Assembly: GCA_900068845.1 (NCBI GenBank)
Contig: CEFQ01000005.1
Coordinates: 1-64,000 of the forward strand
Reading direction: 5' to 3'
From: Enterobacter ludwigii
GTDB lineage: Bacteria; Pseudomonadota; Gammaproteobacteria; Enterobacterales; Enterobacteriaceae
Length of the DNA stretch: 64,000 bases
A program made the position numbers and the translations under genes. Every line of letters begins with the position of its first letter. Position 1 is the first letter of the stretch. Below the pieces are notes generated by a model that was not told the DNA's origin, did not search any database, and was given only the letters and a program-made list of their open reading frames with translations. This document shows, piece after piece, positions 36,648 through 46,004 of this stretch.

Positions 36648-36704
36648 CGCTACGTGAATTCTGTAAAAAGAGCAGGGGAATAACAGCTGAGAATTCACGT
36701 AGCG
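36648..36704. repeat. Perfect 15-bp inverted repeat with 27-base loop
   Basis: CGCTACGTGAATTCT (36648-36662) and AGAATTCACGTAGCG (36690-36704) are exact reverse complements. It lies between the 3' end of the VF530 gene and the NCS1 promoter region. No open frame or known element covers it; a stable RNA hairpin, terminator or small mobile-element trace are the options. Confidence 0.8.
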
Positions 36705-36726
36705 CTGCCTGGTTTATCGGCAAAAA

Positions 36727-37008
36727 TTACTTATCCCGGCCGATTGTCCAGGGGTTTGGCGCTGAATCATCTGGCTTATCGCCAGCAAAATCATCCAGCG
36801 AATCCAGATACAGTGCCTCAACTTCGGCACGCGCCCAAGGCGTACGGCGCAAAAATTTCAGGCTCGATTTAACGCTAGGATCGCTTTTAAAGCAGTTGAT
36901 ATTAATAAGCTTACCCAGTTCGGCCCAACCGTAATGGGCGACCAGCGCATTAATTTGCATCTCAAGCGTAATGCCGTGCAAGGGATCGTTGGAGCGATGA
37001 TCGTTCAT
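36727..37008 (-). CDS. VF530-family (DUF2132) DNA-binding protein
   Basis: 93 residues. [29 protein letters not shown] at the N-terminus and [32 protein letters not shown] (about 35-68) are the hallmarks of the small VF530 family, whose solved member is a helical DNA-binding fold. Cellular role unknown. Monocistronic. A plus-strand frame over the same region (36497-36934) has no family likeness and is treated as its shadow. Confidence 0.85.
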   Translation of the reverse strand: MNDHRSNDPLHGITLEMQINALVAHYGWAELGKLININCFKSDPSVKSSLKFLRRTPWARAEVEALYLDSLDDFAGDKPDDSAPNPWTIGRDK

Positions 37009-37133
37009 AGGAAATCCTTAAAATGTTGACGGCAAAGGTTACAAGAAAGCCACGCAGGCGGCAATGGTGCGATCTTCATTGCCGTTAAATGCTGTACACT
37101 TGTTGCCAGAAAATCACTATTGGACGGTACGCT

Positions 37134-37442
37134 ATGAACGACAAGAAAATGATTTCCATCGATCAATTCAATCTGAGTGAACGCGTTGCAGTAGAGGAAG
37201 CGTTTAAAGGGTTGATGGAGAAGTATCGCCAGCGCACCGGCAAAGAGCCGGATGCAAAGAAAGAGAAAGAGTTCACGGCGGAAGCCCGGCAGCAGATTAT
37301 GACGACGAAACTGGCCAAAGAGAAAGCGCTGGCTGAAAAGGCCAGGAAAACACCGACGCGCCGGAAGAAACCTGAATCGCTGAAAGAAAGTGAAGTGAGC
37401 GATTTCAACTGGAAGGCATCAGTGATTAAAGGGCGCAGATAA
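37134..37442 (+). CDS. Small lysine-rich hypothetical protein
   Basis: 102 residues, very rich in Lys, Arg and Glu, probably helical throughout (EAFKGLMEKYRQRTGKEPDAKKEKEFTAEARQQ), ending in a basic tail with TRRKKPES. No membrane segment or signal peptide. I do not recognise a family. The composition suggests a nucleic-acid or ribosome partner, which is a guess. The ATG at 37134 is preferred to one at 37089. It is divergent from the VF530 gene with a 125-base gap. Confidence 0.6.
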   Translation: MNDKKMISIDQFNLSERVAVEEAFKGLMEKYRQRTGKEPDAKKEKEFTAEARQQIMTTKLAKEKALAEKARKTPTRRKKPESLKESEVSDFNWKASVIKGRR

Positions 37443-37619
37443 CGACGTTGTTGCCACACATTTCATTCAACAGTCCGGTAACCGGGTTATAGCGGTTTAC
37501 GGATTGTTGTTGGATAGTTGTCAGAAAGCAGGTGATGAGCTGATGGTGATTTGAGTGCGCGCTTAGATACTTCATTTAACATAATATACATTATGCGCTC
37601 TTTGGTTGTAGGTGCTATT

Positions 37620-38015
37620 TGATAATGTCACTTTTTAGCTAGTTCATAATGTCACCCAGATACGGCGCGTTTGTCACCTTTTCTGGGCGATCTCTGCTGA
37701 TGCTGGTGACCATGTCGAAGAAAGAGCTTCACCGTCTTCCGGTGATTCAGGCTGTTATCGGTAAATGCCTGCGTCGTTGTGATGCTGCTTCACAGTTACA
37801 GCTCACTGAACGTCGAATGCAGCGGCTTATGCACCGCTATCGCGAGTCCGGCGCTGCTGGGCTGACGAACGCGTGCCGCGGTAAACCCGGCACTTCACCG
37901 GATTGATGATGCGCTGCGATGCTGGATGACTGCATTCGGACTGTGGATCCCGCACGCTCGTCGCCAGCTCCGCGTTTGCCAGCCTCGTCACCGGCGTAAA
38001 GATTTGGTTATGTGA
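37620..38015 (+). pseudogene. ISNCY-like insertion sequence remnant with broken transposase
   Basis: Repeated end-like words ATAATGTCAC at about 37622 and 37646 resemble an IS terminus. An HTH segment follows from ATG 37712: SKKELHRLPVIQAV and CDAASQLQLTERRMQRLMHRY, the N-terminus of ISNCY-type transposases. The frame ends at 37906. A separate in-phase stretch (37908-38015) reads DALRCWMTAFGLWIPHARRQ and VCQPRHRR, which belongs further into the same transposase. The middle and the catalytic part are missing, so it is an internally deleted, right-truncated relic. It borders the efflux-pump segment. Confidence 0.75.
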
Positions 38016-38047
38016 AGTAAAATTAATCATCCGAGATGAATTAAATT

Positions 38048-39415
38048 TCAGGATGTGTGATCCGATGAAATTCTTCCTGGCCAAATTGCTCCCGCCCTTT
38101 CAATAGCAATACTTAAGATTGCTGAAAATACCATTGCAATCATAACAATCGTAAACAGCCCACTCTGACCAACATCTAAAAACTTCACTGCAAGCCAACC
38201 GATCCCTGAAGCTATTGCCAAACGTACCGTGCCCACAAGAAATATTTTCCACATAAAACCACTTCCCTGGGCAGCAAAACCAATGGCAAAAAGAATGCCA
38301 TTTGCTGCAAAGAAAGGCGCAACGATCTTCAGGTAAAGCTCACCGGTCATAAGCACATTTTTGTCAGTCGTAAACAGACCCAGCCATACATCCGGAAATA
38401 TAGCGGCCAGCAGTCCAACGACCTCCGCGAAAATGGCACTGACCATCACGCCAGCCCAGGTAATACGTTTTGCTCTTTCAATATTGCCAGCACCGACATT
38501 AATACCAACCATAGTGACAATGGCAGTCCCTATGCCGAAAAGAACCGGAATAAGAACATAGTCGAGCCGGGATGCCGTACCGAATATTCCGACAGCCCCT
38601 GTTACCAGCAGAATCATAACGTTTAATTGTATAGTCCCCATGGCTGCAATCAGTCCAACCCTGAGGATGTCTTTAAACAGCGATAAGCGCAACCTGATCC
38701 ATGTCATGGATATGCCTGCGCGCCCACTTGACATGTAGTACAACATATAAAAAGCCGCAAACCAGTAAAATATATTGATGGCTATTCCTGCCCCCGCTAA
38801 GCCAAAGCCTTTTACCGGACCCAGTCCAAATATCAATAAAGGTGATAGCGGAATTAATACTAAAGCCCCTGTAAAAGTAACCGCAGCCGGAAATTTCACA
38901 TTCCCTATGCCCCGCAATACCGCGGACAGGAGGTTGACTATCCAGATGGGTACGGCGGCAAAAAAAACGTAACAGGAATAAAGATAGGCGTCACTCAGAG
39001 CATCTCCAGCGCCTCCGATAGCAGCAAAAATATTTTGACCAAAAATAATAAAAATGACGGTAAAGATAATACCAAAAACCACAGCTATACATACTGAATG
39101 CAATATAAGCGCATTAACATCATTGGTTTTTCCAGCTCCAGTGGCGCGCGCCACGGCGGCTGCGACACCTCCACCAATCCCTCCTGCGGCCATCATCGTC
39201 ATTAGCATCCAGACTGGGAAAACCAGTGATACGCCGATAAGTGCAGAGGTTCCCAGAAACGATACGTAATAGGTTTCCGCTACATTCACCAGGGTTTGTG
39301 CGATAAGTACAATCGTTGTTGGCAGTGCCAAACGCATCATTACTGATAATATCGGCCCATGTAGAATTTCGTCCTGCCTTTTTTGCTTATCTGATGCACA
39401 ATTCTGATACTTCAT
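38048..39415 (-). CDS. MATE-family multidrug/cation efflux protein
   Basis: 455-residue inner-membrane antiporter with about twelve segments in two MatE halves. It has PILSVMMRLALPTTIVLIAQTLVNVAETYYVSFLG in TM1-2 and the mirrored second-half segment VGLIAAMGTIQLNVMILLV. LADA-like polar residues of NorM are not evident, so the substrate is open. Start 39415 has GAGGG upstream; 39430 is the alternative. Codon use and A+T content differ from the flanking operons, and the IS relic lies just downstream, so horizontal acquisition is likely (inference). Confidence 0.87.
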   Translation of the reverse strand: MKYQNCASDKQKRQDEILHGPILSVMMRLALPTTIVLIAQTLVNVAETYYVSFLGTSALIGVSLVFPVWMLMTMMAAGGIGGGVAAAVARATGAGKTNDVNALILHSVCIAVVFGIIFTVIFIIFGQNIFAAIGGAGDALSDAYLYSCYVFFAAVPIWIVNLLSAVLRGIGNVKFPAAVTFTGALVLIPLSPLLIFGLGPVKGFGLAGAGIAINIFYWFAAFYMLYYMSSGRAGISMTWIRLRLSLFKDILRVGLIAAMGTIQLNVMILLVTGAVGIFGTASRLDYVLIPVLFGIGTAIVTMVGINVGAGNIERAKRITWAGVMVSAIFAEVVGLLAAIFPDVWLGLFTTDKNVLMTGELYLKIVAPFFAANGILFAIGFAAQGSGFMWKIFLVGTVRLAIASGIGWLAVKFLDVGQSGLFTIVMIAMVFSAILSIAIERAGAIWPGRISSDHTS

Positions 39416-39871
39416 AAGGGCAACCCTCATCTAATTTCATTTAATAAGTATCTGGACATTCTTTAAATAAACTCAGCGCAGCATTAAAATTATCGATCCT
39501 GATTAATTTCAGCTAATTTCTATCAGTTTTAATCATAATCGTGTACTCATGCTCAAATGTACTAGCCAATGAATTTTTGTTAAAAAATGAGGTGGCAATA
39601 CTCAGCGCAGTTGTGAGCTACACCGTTATTTAAATTCCCAGTCTTTAATAGGCCATACATTGTTACTAAGGCTCATTCCCATATCCGCCCAGGCTTAATT
39701 AAATTCTCTGATTTATACAAACTCTTTGAATCACAATTATCACACCAGGTTATTTCAGGATGGGGTTATTTCAACCAGGATATTTCCCGCCATCTTTAAT
39801 GTTGCTCGGCAGTTGCTGCCCCGCATATTCTCATGGTGCAGAGCAGTCAGTTGGTGACTTTCACTGATTCA
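39416..39871. other. A+T-rich gap between MATE and RND genes
   Basis: These 456 bases hold no frame with family likeness. They contain the MATE promoter side and the 3' end region of the RND operon. The composition is markedly A+T-rich compared with the catabolic operons. No repeat or terminator was recognised. Confidence 0.5.
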
Positions 39872-42800
39872 TCACGCCGCTTCCTTTACGGGACGTATTC
39901 TGAACCAAATAGCATACATAGCGGGCAGGAAGACCAGCGTCACTATCGTGCCGGCAAATGTTCCGCCAATCAGTGTATAAGCCAGCGTTCCCCAGAAAAC
40001 GGAATGCGTAAGGGGGATAAACGCCAGGATTGCGGCCATTGCAGTCAGCAGTACGGGCCGGGCACGTTGCACAGTTGCTTCCACGACGGACTCAAAGGGC
40101 GTCAGGCCTTCCCGCTCATTTTGATGGATCTGACCTATCAGAATTAACGTATTACGCATCAGAATCCCTGACAGCGCGATGAGTCCAACGAGCGCATTGA
40201 TCCCAAACGGCTGATTGAACAGCAATAGTGTTGGTATCACCCCTATGAGTCCCAACGGGGCAGTCAGGAACACCATCACCATCGCTGACATTGACCGCAC
40301 CTGTAAAATGATAATCAGCAGCGTTATGGCAATCATTATCGGGAACAGTGGAGCCATTGCTTTAGTCGCTTTTCCAGACTCTTCAATAGGCCCGCCCTGC
40401 TCGATACGGTATCCGACCGGAAGCTTAGCGATAATGGGCTGTAACTGTTTCAGGATTGCCATAGAAACATCTGGGGGCTGCATGTTGTCGTCAATGTCGC
40501 CCCGTACAGTAACGGTTGGGGTGCGATCGCGACGTCGCAGAACAGGGTCTTCCATCCTCACTTCAACCTCGCCTATCTGAGACAAAGGTACGCGCTGACC
40601 AGATGATCCCACTAAAGTGAATCCGGAGATTTTTGAAGGATCCAGCCTGATATCCCCTGCCGCACGCCCCATGACCTGTACAGAACGAATGTCTTCACGG
40701 ACGGATGTGATGGGTACGCCGGAGAGCAGGAACTGGAGCTGCTGAGAAACGGCATTTGACGTCAGTCCGACAGCCTGCAGGCGATCCTGATTCAGCCTAA
40801 AGTGGAGGGTTGGCACGCGCTGTCCCCAGTCCGTATTGACGGTTCTCATCATCGGGCTGGCTTGCATCACTGCTTTTACTTCACCCGCAATTTCACGCAG
40901 TTTTGCAGGATCCGGCCCCATAACGCGGTAAGCCACCGGATAAGGTGAGTACGGACCAAATACCAACTGTGTTACACGCACCTGCGCTTCAGGAGCCAGT
41001 CCGCTTGCGGCTGCCTCACGAATTCGGTGTTTGAGCACGTCGCGAGCGTCCTGATTGTCGGTCAGCACCACAATTTTCGCAAATGACGGGTCAGGAAGCT
41101 CAGGCGCCATAGCAAGATAGAAACGGGGCGAACCCTGACCGATATAAGAGGTGACAATTCTGGCCTCTTTCTGCTTTCTCAGCCAGCTCTCAATTTTCTC
41201 AGTGGTCGCACTGGTCTGCTCAATTGACGTGCCGTAAGGCATCTGAACCTCAATCAACACTTCAGGGCGATCGGACGTCGGGAAAAATTGTTTTTTGACG
41301 ACCCCCATACCAAGAATGGCAATGGTAAAGACGATGATAACCGTCCCGGCCACTATCCATTTCCGGGCGATAACCCAGGACAGTACCTGGCGAAAACGGT
41401 TATAGCGTGGCGTGTCGTAAATCGCGGTGTGCCCACCCGCTACCGTTTTGATCTCCGGCAGCATCTTAACGCCCAGATAGGGAGTGAATACCACGGCCAC
41501 GACCCATGATGCGATCAGTGCGATACCCACAATCCAGAACATATTACTGGTATATTCGCCGGCGGTAGACTGCGCAAAGCCGTTAGGCATAAAGCCCACG
41601 ACCGTCACCAGTGTACCTGCAAGCATCGGGGCGGCAGTATGGCTCCACGCATACGCAGACGCTTTAATGCGATCGTAGCCCTCTTCCATTTTGACCACCA
41701 TCATCTCGATAGCAATGATGGCGTCATCTACCAGAAGTCCAAGTGCCAGAATCAATGATCCAAGGGTGATGCGGTCGAAATTTTTACCTGTTGCTTCCAT
41801 CACTATAAAGACGACAGCCAGCGTAAGGGGCACGGCGGCGGCCACCACGACACCGACCCGCCATCCCATGCTGACAAAGCAGACAACCATGACTACCAGC
41901 AGCGCGACAAAGAATTTGAGCATAAATTCATCGACAGCAGAGCTGATGTTGACTGACTGATCGGTGACCTTGGTCAGCGTCATTCCCAGTGGCATAGATG
42001 CGTTGATCCTGGCGGCTTCCGCATCCAGTGATTTCCCCAGTTCAAGGCCATTCCACCCCTCCCGCATGATGATGCCAAGCAGCAGAGCCGGTTCTCCCTG
42101 ATTGCGGATCAGAAACGTGGCGGGATCCTCATATCCACGCTCAACAGTGGCAATGTCCGACAGAAGCAACGTTCTGCCATTAACCACGATGGGCGTTTTA
42201 CGAATCTGTTCCAACTTGTTAAAAGCACCGTCAAGGCGGATAAACACCTGAGGTCCCTGAGTATCGATTGACCCTGCTGGCGTCAGGACATTCTGGCTGT
42301 TCAGTGCTGAGAAGATGTCCTGAGGAGAAATGCCCAGCGTGGCAAGCCTGTCGTGAGAAAAAGAGACAAAGATGCGTTCAGTCTGCTCACCAATGATGTT
42401 GACCTTTTTTACGCCCGGGACATGCAAAAGCCGCTGGCGCAGTGATTCCGCATCGCGAACCAGCTGACGCTGAGGCTCGCCTTTTGCTTTCAGAGCAAAG
42501 AGTGAAAAAGTGACATCGGAGAACTCGTCGTTAACCATGGGGCCGACTACGCCTGTCGGCAGATTTTTTGCCTCATCACCAAGCTTTTTTCGTGCCTGGT
42601 AAAATTCTTCCTGCACCTGAGAAGGCGGCGTACTGTCCTGCAGGAACAACGTGGTGAACGCCATGCCCGGACGGGTATAGGTTTCACTCCGGTCATACCA
42701 CTTAAGCTCCTGCATACGCTTTTCAAGCGGTTCTGTGACCTGGTCCTGCATCTCCTGGGCCGTTGCACCCGGCCATGCGGTAATGATGGTCATCTGCTTG

Positions 42801-42940
42801 ACGGTAAAAGGCGGATCCTCTGCCCGGCCAAGCCCCAGAAAAGACAGGATGCCGGCGACCGTTATCAGTATGATGAGAAAAATAGTAATTGAACGCTCCC
42901 GAACGGCGAGCGCCGAAAGGTTAAAACGCGGGTTACTCAT
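39872..42940 (-). CDS. RND efflux pump inner-membrane subunit (HAE family)
   Basis: 1022-residue proton-driven pump. RERSITIFLIILITVAGILSFLGLG is TM1; the periplasmic pore domain has ITAWPGATAQEMQDQVTEPLEKRMQ; the TM4 proton-relay pair is in LGLLVDDAIIAIEMM (two Asp); VGLIALSGILMRNTLILI marks the second half. It resembles drug/acriflavin pumps more than metal CzcA pumps. The frame opens at 43072, but ATG 42940 starts the protein and overlaps the adaptor stop by eight bases. No outer-membrane channel gene is present, so it must borrow a TolC-type channel (inference). Confidence 0.92.
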   Translation of the reverse strand: MSNPRFNLSALAVRERSITIFLIILITVAGILSFLGLGRAEDPPFTVKQMTIITAWPGATAQEMQDQVTEPLEKRMQELKWYDRSETYTRPGMAFTTLFLQDSTPPSQVQEEFYQARKKLGDEAKNLPTGVVGPMVNDEFSDVTFSLFALKAKGEPQRQLVRDAESLRQRLLHVPGVKKVNIIGEQTERIFVSFSHDRLATLGISPQDIFSALNSQNVLTPAGSIDTQGPQVFIRLDGAFNKLEQIRKTPIVVNGRTLLLSDIATVERGYEDPATFLIRNQGEPALLLGIIMREGWNGLELGKSLDAEAARINASMPLGMTLTKVTDQSVNISSAVDEFMLKFFVALLVVMVVCFVSMGWRVGVVVAAAVPLTLAVVFIVMEATGKNFDRITLGSLILALGLLVDDAIIAIEMMVVKMEEGYDRIKASAYAWSHTAAPMLAGTLVTVVGFMPNGFAQSTAGEYTSNMFWIVGIALIASWVVAVVFTPYLGVKMLPEIKTVAGGHTAIYDTPRYNRFRQVLSWVIARKWIVAGTVIIVFTIAILGMGVVKKQFFPTSDRPEVLIEVQMPYGTSIEQTSATTEKIESWLRKQKEARIVTSYIGQGSPRFYLAMAPELPDPSFAKIVVLTDNQDARDVLKHRIREAAASGLAPEAQVRVTQLVFGPYSPYPVAYRVMGPDPAKLREIAGEVKAVMQASPMMRTVNTDWGQRVPTLHFRLNQDRLQAVGLTSNAVSQQLQFLLSGVPITSVREDIRSVQVMGRAAGDIRLDPSKISGFTLVGSSGQRVPLSQIGEVEVRMEDPVLRRRDRTPTVTVRGDIDDNMQPPDVSMAILKQLQPIIAKLPVGYRIEQGGPIEESGKATKAMAPLFPIMIAITLLIIILQVRSMSAMVMVFLTAPLGLIGVIPTLLLFNQPFGINALVGLIALSGILMRNTLILIGQIHQNEREGLTPFESVVEATVQRARPVLLTAMAAILAFIPLTHSVFWGTLAYTLIGGTFAGTIVTLVFLPAMYAIWFRIRPVKEAA

Positions 42941-44048
42941 GGTCAGGCCCCCCGGCAACGGAACCATCGCCCTGACGGGCCACGCGGATGGTTTCGCCGT
43001 CATGAAGCAGATGAGCCCCCAGAGCAACCACCTGTTCACCCGCAGTGATTCCACTCGTGACTTTTGCCACATCGTCGCTAAGGCTCAGTAAAGTTACTGG
43101 CCGCCATGATACGCGTGAGGGCTGACCTGCAATGACCCAGACCCCGGGGCCTTTACCCTGGTCAATGAGTGCGGCTACTGGAACCTGCACTACGTCGCGC
43201 GTTAAATTCTCATGGGCAATATGAAGCGTTACGGTAGCGCCAAGGGGGGCGTCAGCCAGAGTCCCCGTCAGCACATAACGTGCTTCAAATGTGCGCGTAA
43301 CCGGATCGGCTGCGTCGGAAAGTACACGAAGCCTGGCATTTACTGACTGGTTTTTATCACCGTAAAGCGTTGCCTCAGCCTTACTGCCTGGCGCAGGCCT
43401 GAGCGTTTCGGGTAACTGAACAAGGGCTTCACGCTGACCGGCACGGGCTAACCTGACCACTGGCTGACCGGCGCTAACCACCTGGCCGGGCTCAGCGAGC
43501 GTATCCATGACAACGCCATCGGCGTCAGCCAGCAGTACGGCATAACTTTTTGCGTTTTGCGCAACATCTGCCTGCGCCTGCGCAGAACTGAGGTCGGCTT
43601 TTGCGGTGTCTGCTGCGGCCTTAATCTGATCGTAAGCCGATGCTGAAACGGCTCCCGTACCTACGAGCCCACGGTATCGCGCCTCATCTTGCGAAGTTTG
43701 TCTGGCGCGCGCGCGCGCGGCCATGACCGCCTGTTGCTGTGCCTGAGCCTGAAGAGTGAGATCGACAGGATCCAGCTGCATCAGTGGCTGACCCCGTTTG
43801 ACCGTCTCACCCGCATCAACGAGGCGTTCGAGGATTTTACCCTGCACCCTGAAGCCCAGGTCACTTTGCGTTCGTGCAACCACAACACCGGTAAATGAAC
43901 GGTATGCGTCGTTAGAACGTGCTACGTCCACGGTTCTGACAAGGGGAGGCTGAGTGCGCGGATCGTCGGCGGTGGAATTGTCGCCGCAGGCCACAAGGGC
44001 TAACGGCAACAGGCAGACAGCAAAAGTAGCAGGTTTGATCCTGAGCAT
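42933..44048 (-). CDS. RND periplasmic adaptor (membrane fusion) lipoprotein
   Basis: 371 residues. The lipoprotein signal LRIKPATFAVCLLPLALVAC ends in a lipobox (LVAC), predicting a lipid-anchored adaptor. Biotinyl-lipoyl-like halves (VQGKILERLVDAGETVKRGQPLMQLD and LAEPGQVVSAGQPVVRLA) flank an alpha-helical hairpin (about 85-150), then beta-barrel and membrane-proximal domains. It bridges the pump to an outer-membrane channel. It lies between tetR and the pump gene. Confidence 0.9.
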   Translation of the reverse strand: MLRIKPATFAVCLLPLALVACGDNSTADDPRTQPPLVRTVDVARSNDAYRSFTGVVVARTQSDLGFRVQGKILERLVDAGETVKRGQPLMQLDPVDLTLQAQAQQQAVMAARARARQTSQDEARYRGLVGTGAVSASAYDQIKAAADTAKADLSSAQAQADVAQNAKSYAVLLADADGVVMDTLAEPGQVVSAGQPVVRLARAGQREALVQLPETLRPAPGSKAEATLYGDKNQSVNARLRVLSDAADPVTRTFEARYVLTGTLADAPLGATVTLHIAHENLTRDVVQVPVAALIDQGKGPGVWVIAGQPSRVSWRPVTLLSLSDDVAKVTSGITAGEQVVALGAHLLHDGETIRVARQGDGSVAGGPDHE

Positions 44049-44095
44049 GGGTTACCTGGTTAATGTAAAGCTAAAGTAACCGCATTCTCATTCTA

Positions 44096-44119
44096 GTGAC
44101 CAAAAAAGTCAATGGTCAC
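44096..44119. promoter_or_regulatory. TetR-type operator 1, ahead of the RND adaptor
   Basis: GTGACC (44096-44101) and GGTCAC (44114-44119) form an inverted repeat in the tetR-adaptor gap. Read on the minus strand it is GTGACCATT-N9-GGTCAC, closely matching the second site at 44777, with equal total length of 24 bases. Confidence 0.7.
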
Positions 44120-44123
44120 AATT

Positions 44124-44738
44124 TTACGGAGACAGGCTTCTCAGAATAAGGGAAGAAAGGAGTGTGGTAGCCGACGCCGCTGTCTCAAGGTTGTACTGGA
44201 GCTGGACGGGGCTAATATAAGGTCTCATGATCAGAAAAATAGCCTGTGTGGCTTCGTCGAGCGGGGTTTTTCTTTCAAACTCCCCCGAATGGCGCCCTTG
44301 AGCAATAATTTTTGCAATAAGTTGCTGCAGACGCGTTTCATGTAAGGCTGCGGAAGGCCATTGTTCCTGTGCAGCAACAGCAGCAATGTCATAGAGCTTG
44401 CGGTCATGAAAGAAGAGGTCGCTACCGGCCTCCGTCAGCGCCTTCAACATCCGCCTCAACTTCTCCGATGCCGTTGGCGAATCATCAATCGCGGCATTGA
44501 CTATAGTCATGATCATGTCAAGACGATTAGCGCAGATTACTTCGCCAATTGCCTGTTTAGAATCGAAAAACTTATATATATAGGCCTTGGAAAATCCGAT
44601 GGATTTTGCAAGATCCGATACTGTTGTCTTCTCATAGCCATAGTGACCGAAGTGGGCTGTTGCAGCCGCAACAACCTGATCACGAATGGTATGATCTGTA
44701 GGTCCCCTTAAAGGGTTTGCATTTGTGTGTTTAGTCAT
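44124..44738 (-). CDS. TetR-family repressor of the RND pump
   Basis: 204 residues. The N-terminal HTH reads EKTTVSDLAKSIGFSKAYIYKFFDSKQAIGEVI (about 36-68). A helical ligand-binding domain follows, with KLRRMLKALTEAGSDLFFHDRKL. It precedes the pump genes on the same strand with a 75-base gap containing one of the two matching palindromes; the other is upstream of tetR itself. Autorepression plus repression of the pump is the simple reading. Inducer unknown. Confidence 0.88.
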   Translation of the reverse strand: MTKHTNANPLRGPTDHTIRDQVVAAATAHFGHYGYEKTTVSDLAKSIGFSKAYIYKFFDSKQAIGEVICANRLDMIMTIVNAAIDDSPTASEKLRRMLKALTEAGSDLFFHDRKLYDIAAVAAQEQWPSAALHETRLQQLIAKIIAQGRHSGEFERKTPLDEATQAIFLIMRPYISPVQLQYNLETAASATTLLSSLILRSLSP

Positions 44739-44776
44739 TTTTCCAGCTTAGCGCAACAGGCGCTGATTAACAACTT

Positions 44777-44800
44777 GTGACCATTTGGTAATGCAGTCAC
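44777..44800. promoter_or_regulatory. TetR-type operator 2, upstream of tetR
   Basis: GTGACCATT (44777-44785) and GTCAC (44796-44800) reproduce the 24-base layout of the site at 44096. It lies 39 bases before the tetR start, where it would allow autoregulation. Confidence 0.7.
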
Positions 44801-44855
44801 AGCTTAGTGTTGACGCAATGTATATCATTGTTCTCCTGCGAACTCTGTTTAAAAA

Positions 44856-45758
44856 CTATGTTAACTGAAGATTTGTGGCTTTACGCTGCCGCTGCTCGCC
44901 AATGACGGAAAACAGCCCACCCGCCATCACCAGCGCCGCACCCGCAAAGGTATTAATCCCCGGTAATGCCCCGAGGAACATAAAGCCAATCAATACTGAC
45001 CAAATCAGCGTGGTGTAATCAAATGGTGCCAGCAATGAAGCGTCTGCATATCGCAGACTGAGCGTCAAAAGGATTTGCGTAATTCCACCAAACAAACCGC
45101 AGCCGACAAGTAACAGCAGTTCACGGCTATCAGGCATTTTCCAACCGGCGGCGAGGGTAAGCAGTGATGTTGAAGCGGTCATGACCGCAAACCAGAAAGC
45201 GATGGCGCCGGGTTTTTCTGTTTTATTTAGCAAGCGGATTTGTATCGAGGCTCCGGCAGTACATACCGCGGCGGCGATTGCCAGCATCACGCCTGCAGAA
45301 GAAGCAAAACTGATTGAGGAACCGGAAAAAGCGATCAGGCCTGAAAGCATTACCACAATGCCCGCGAAACCTGTTAGCACCGCTATCCAACGATAAAACT
45401 TCACCCTTTCGCGCAGAATAATAGCTGCAAGAATAACGGTAAAAAGCGGTGCTGCGTAGTTAAGCACTGTGGCATCGGCCAGGGAAATGTAGAGTAGAGA
45501 AAGATAACTCAGGTACATGCCGCCCGTTCCTGCTAGCCCACGCAAAAAATGTCCTTTGACGTCTGAGGTCTTTATCCCCTCTTTCACCCCTCCTTGCAGT
45601 CGCAGCCAAAGCAGTAAAGGAAGCATGGCGAGAAACGAACGGAAAAAGATGACTTCGCCAACAGGCACGTTTCCGCCGAGGCCTTTAACACAGGCAAGCA
45701 TCAGCGTTGAACTGAGTGCAGCCAGAATTTTCATTGAGATGCCGGTTGAAACACTCAT
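44856..45758 (-). CDS. DMT-superfamily (EamA) exporter
   Basis: 300-residue inner-membrane protein with ten segments in two EamA repeats: VIFFRSFLAMLPLLLWLRL...GTGGMYLSYLSLLYISLADATVLNYAAPLFTVILAAIILRE, then GGITQILLTLSLRYADASLLAPFDYTTLIWSVLIG. Members export amino acids, metabolites or purines; the substrate is unknown. The frame reaches a GTG at 45830; ATG 45758 is chosen because the extra residues are hydrophilic and unlike the family. Neither start has a strong ribosome site. Confidence 0.82.
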   Translation of the reverse strand: MSVSTGISMKILAALSSTLMLACVKGLGGNVPVGEVIFFRSFLAMLPLLLWLRLQGGVKEGIKTSDVKGHFLRGLAGTGGMYLSYLSLLYISLADATVLNYAAPLFTVILAAIILRERVKFYRWIAVLTGFAGIVVMLSGLIAFSGSSISFASSAGVMLAIAAAVCTAGASIQIRLLNKTEKPGAIAFWFAVMTASTSLLTLAAGWKMPDSRELLLLVGCGLFGGITQILLTLSLRYADASLLAPFDYTTLIWSVLIGFMFLGALPGINTFAGAALVMAGGLFSVIGEQRQRKATNLQLT

Positions 45759-45891
45759 TACGTAATGTGGCCTGGAAATGTGTCGAGAAGGGTGGGATAA
45801 AGATACGTCATCAACCGCGAAATTCGTCACTCAATCATCGACCTTGCACGGCATTATATTTCTTAAGCAGTGGGAACAGATGGCTAACAGG

Positions 45892-45922
45892 CAAAAAAAA
45901 GCCGCCCTTGAGCGACTTTTTT
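45892..45922. terminator. Bidirectional intrinsic terminator
   Basis: Runs of A and T flank a stem GCCGC...GCGAC with loop CCTTGA, so each strand ends in a T-run. It lies between the osmB-like gene and the DMT exporter gene, probably ending osmB. Confidence 0.7.
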
Positions 45923-46004
45923 TACAAGTGAATCATTTAACGCGGTAATTAAATACGCCTATTACTCTTTCTTTGCCAGCACCTATAACGTGGCCGTCAT
46001 TAAA

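Noticed and set aside
36497..36934. Plus-strand frame of 145 codons over the NCS1-VF530 gap
   Set aside because: Half of it is antisense to the conserved VF530 gene, it crosses the long inverted repeat, and no domain is visible.
39833..40147. Plus-strand frame at the 3' end of the RND pump gene
   Set aside because: Antisense to the conserved last transmembrane region of the pump.
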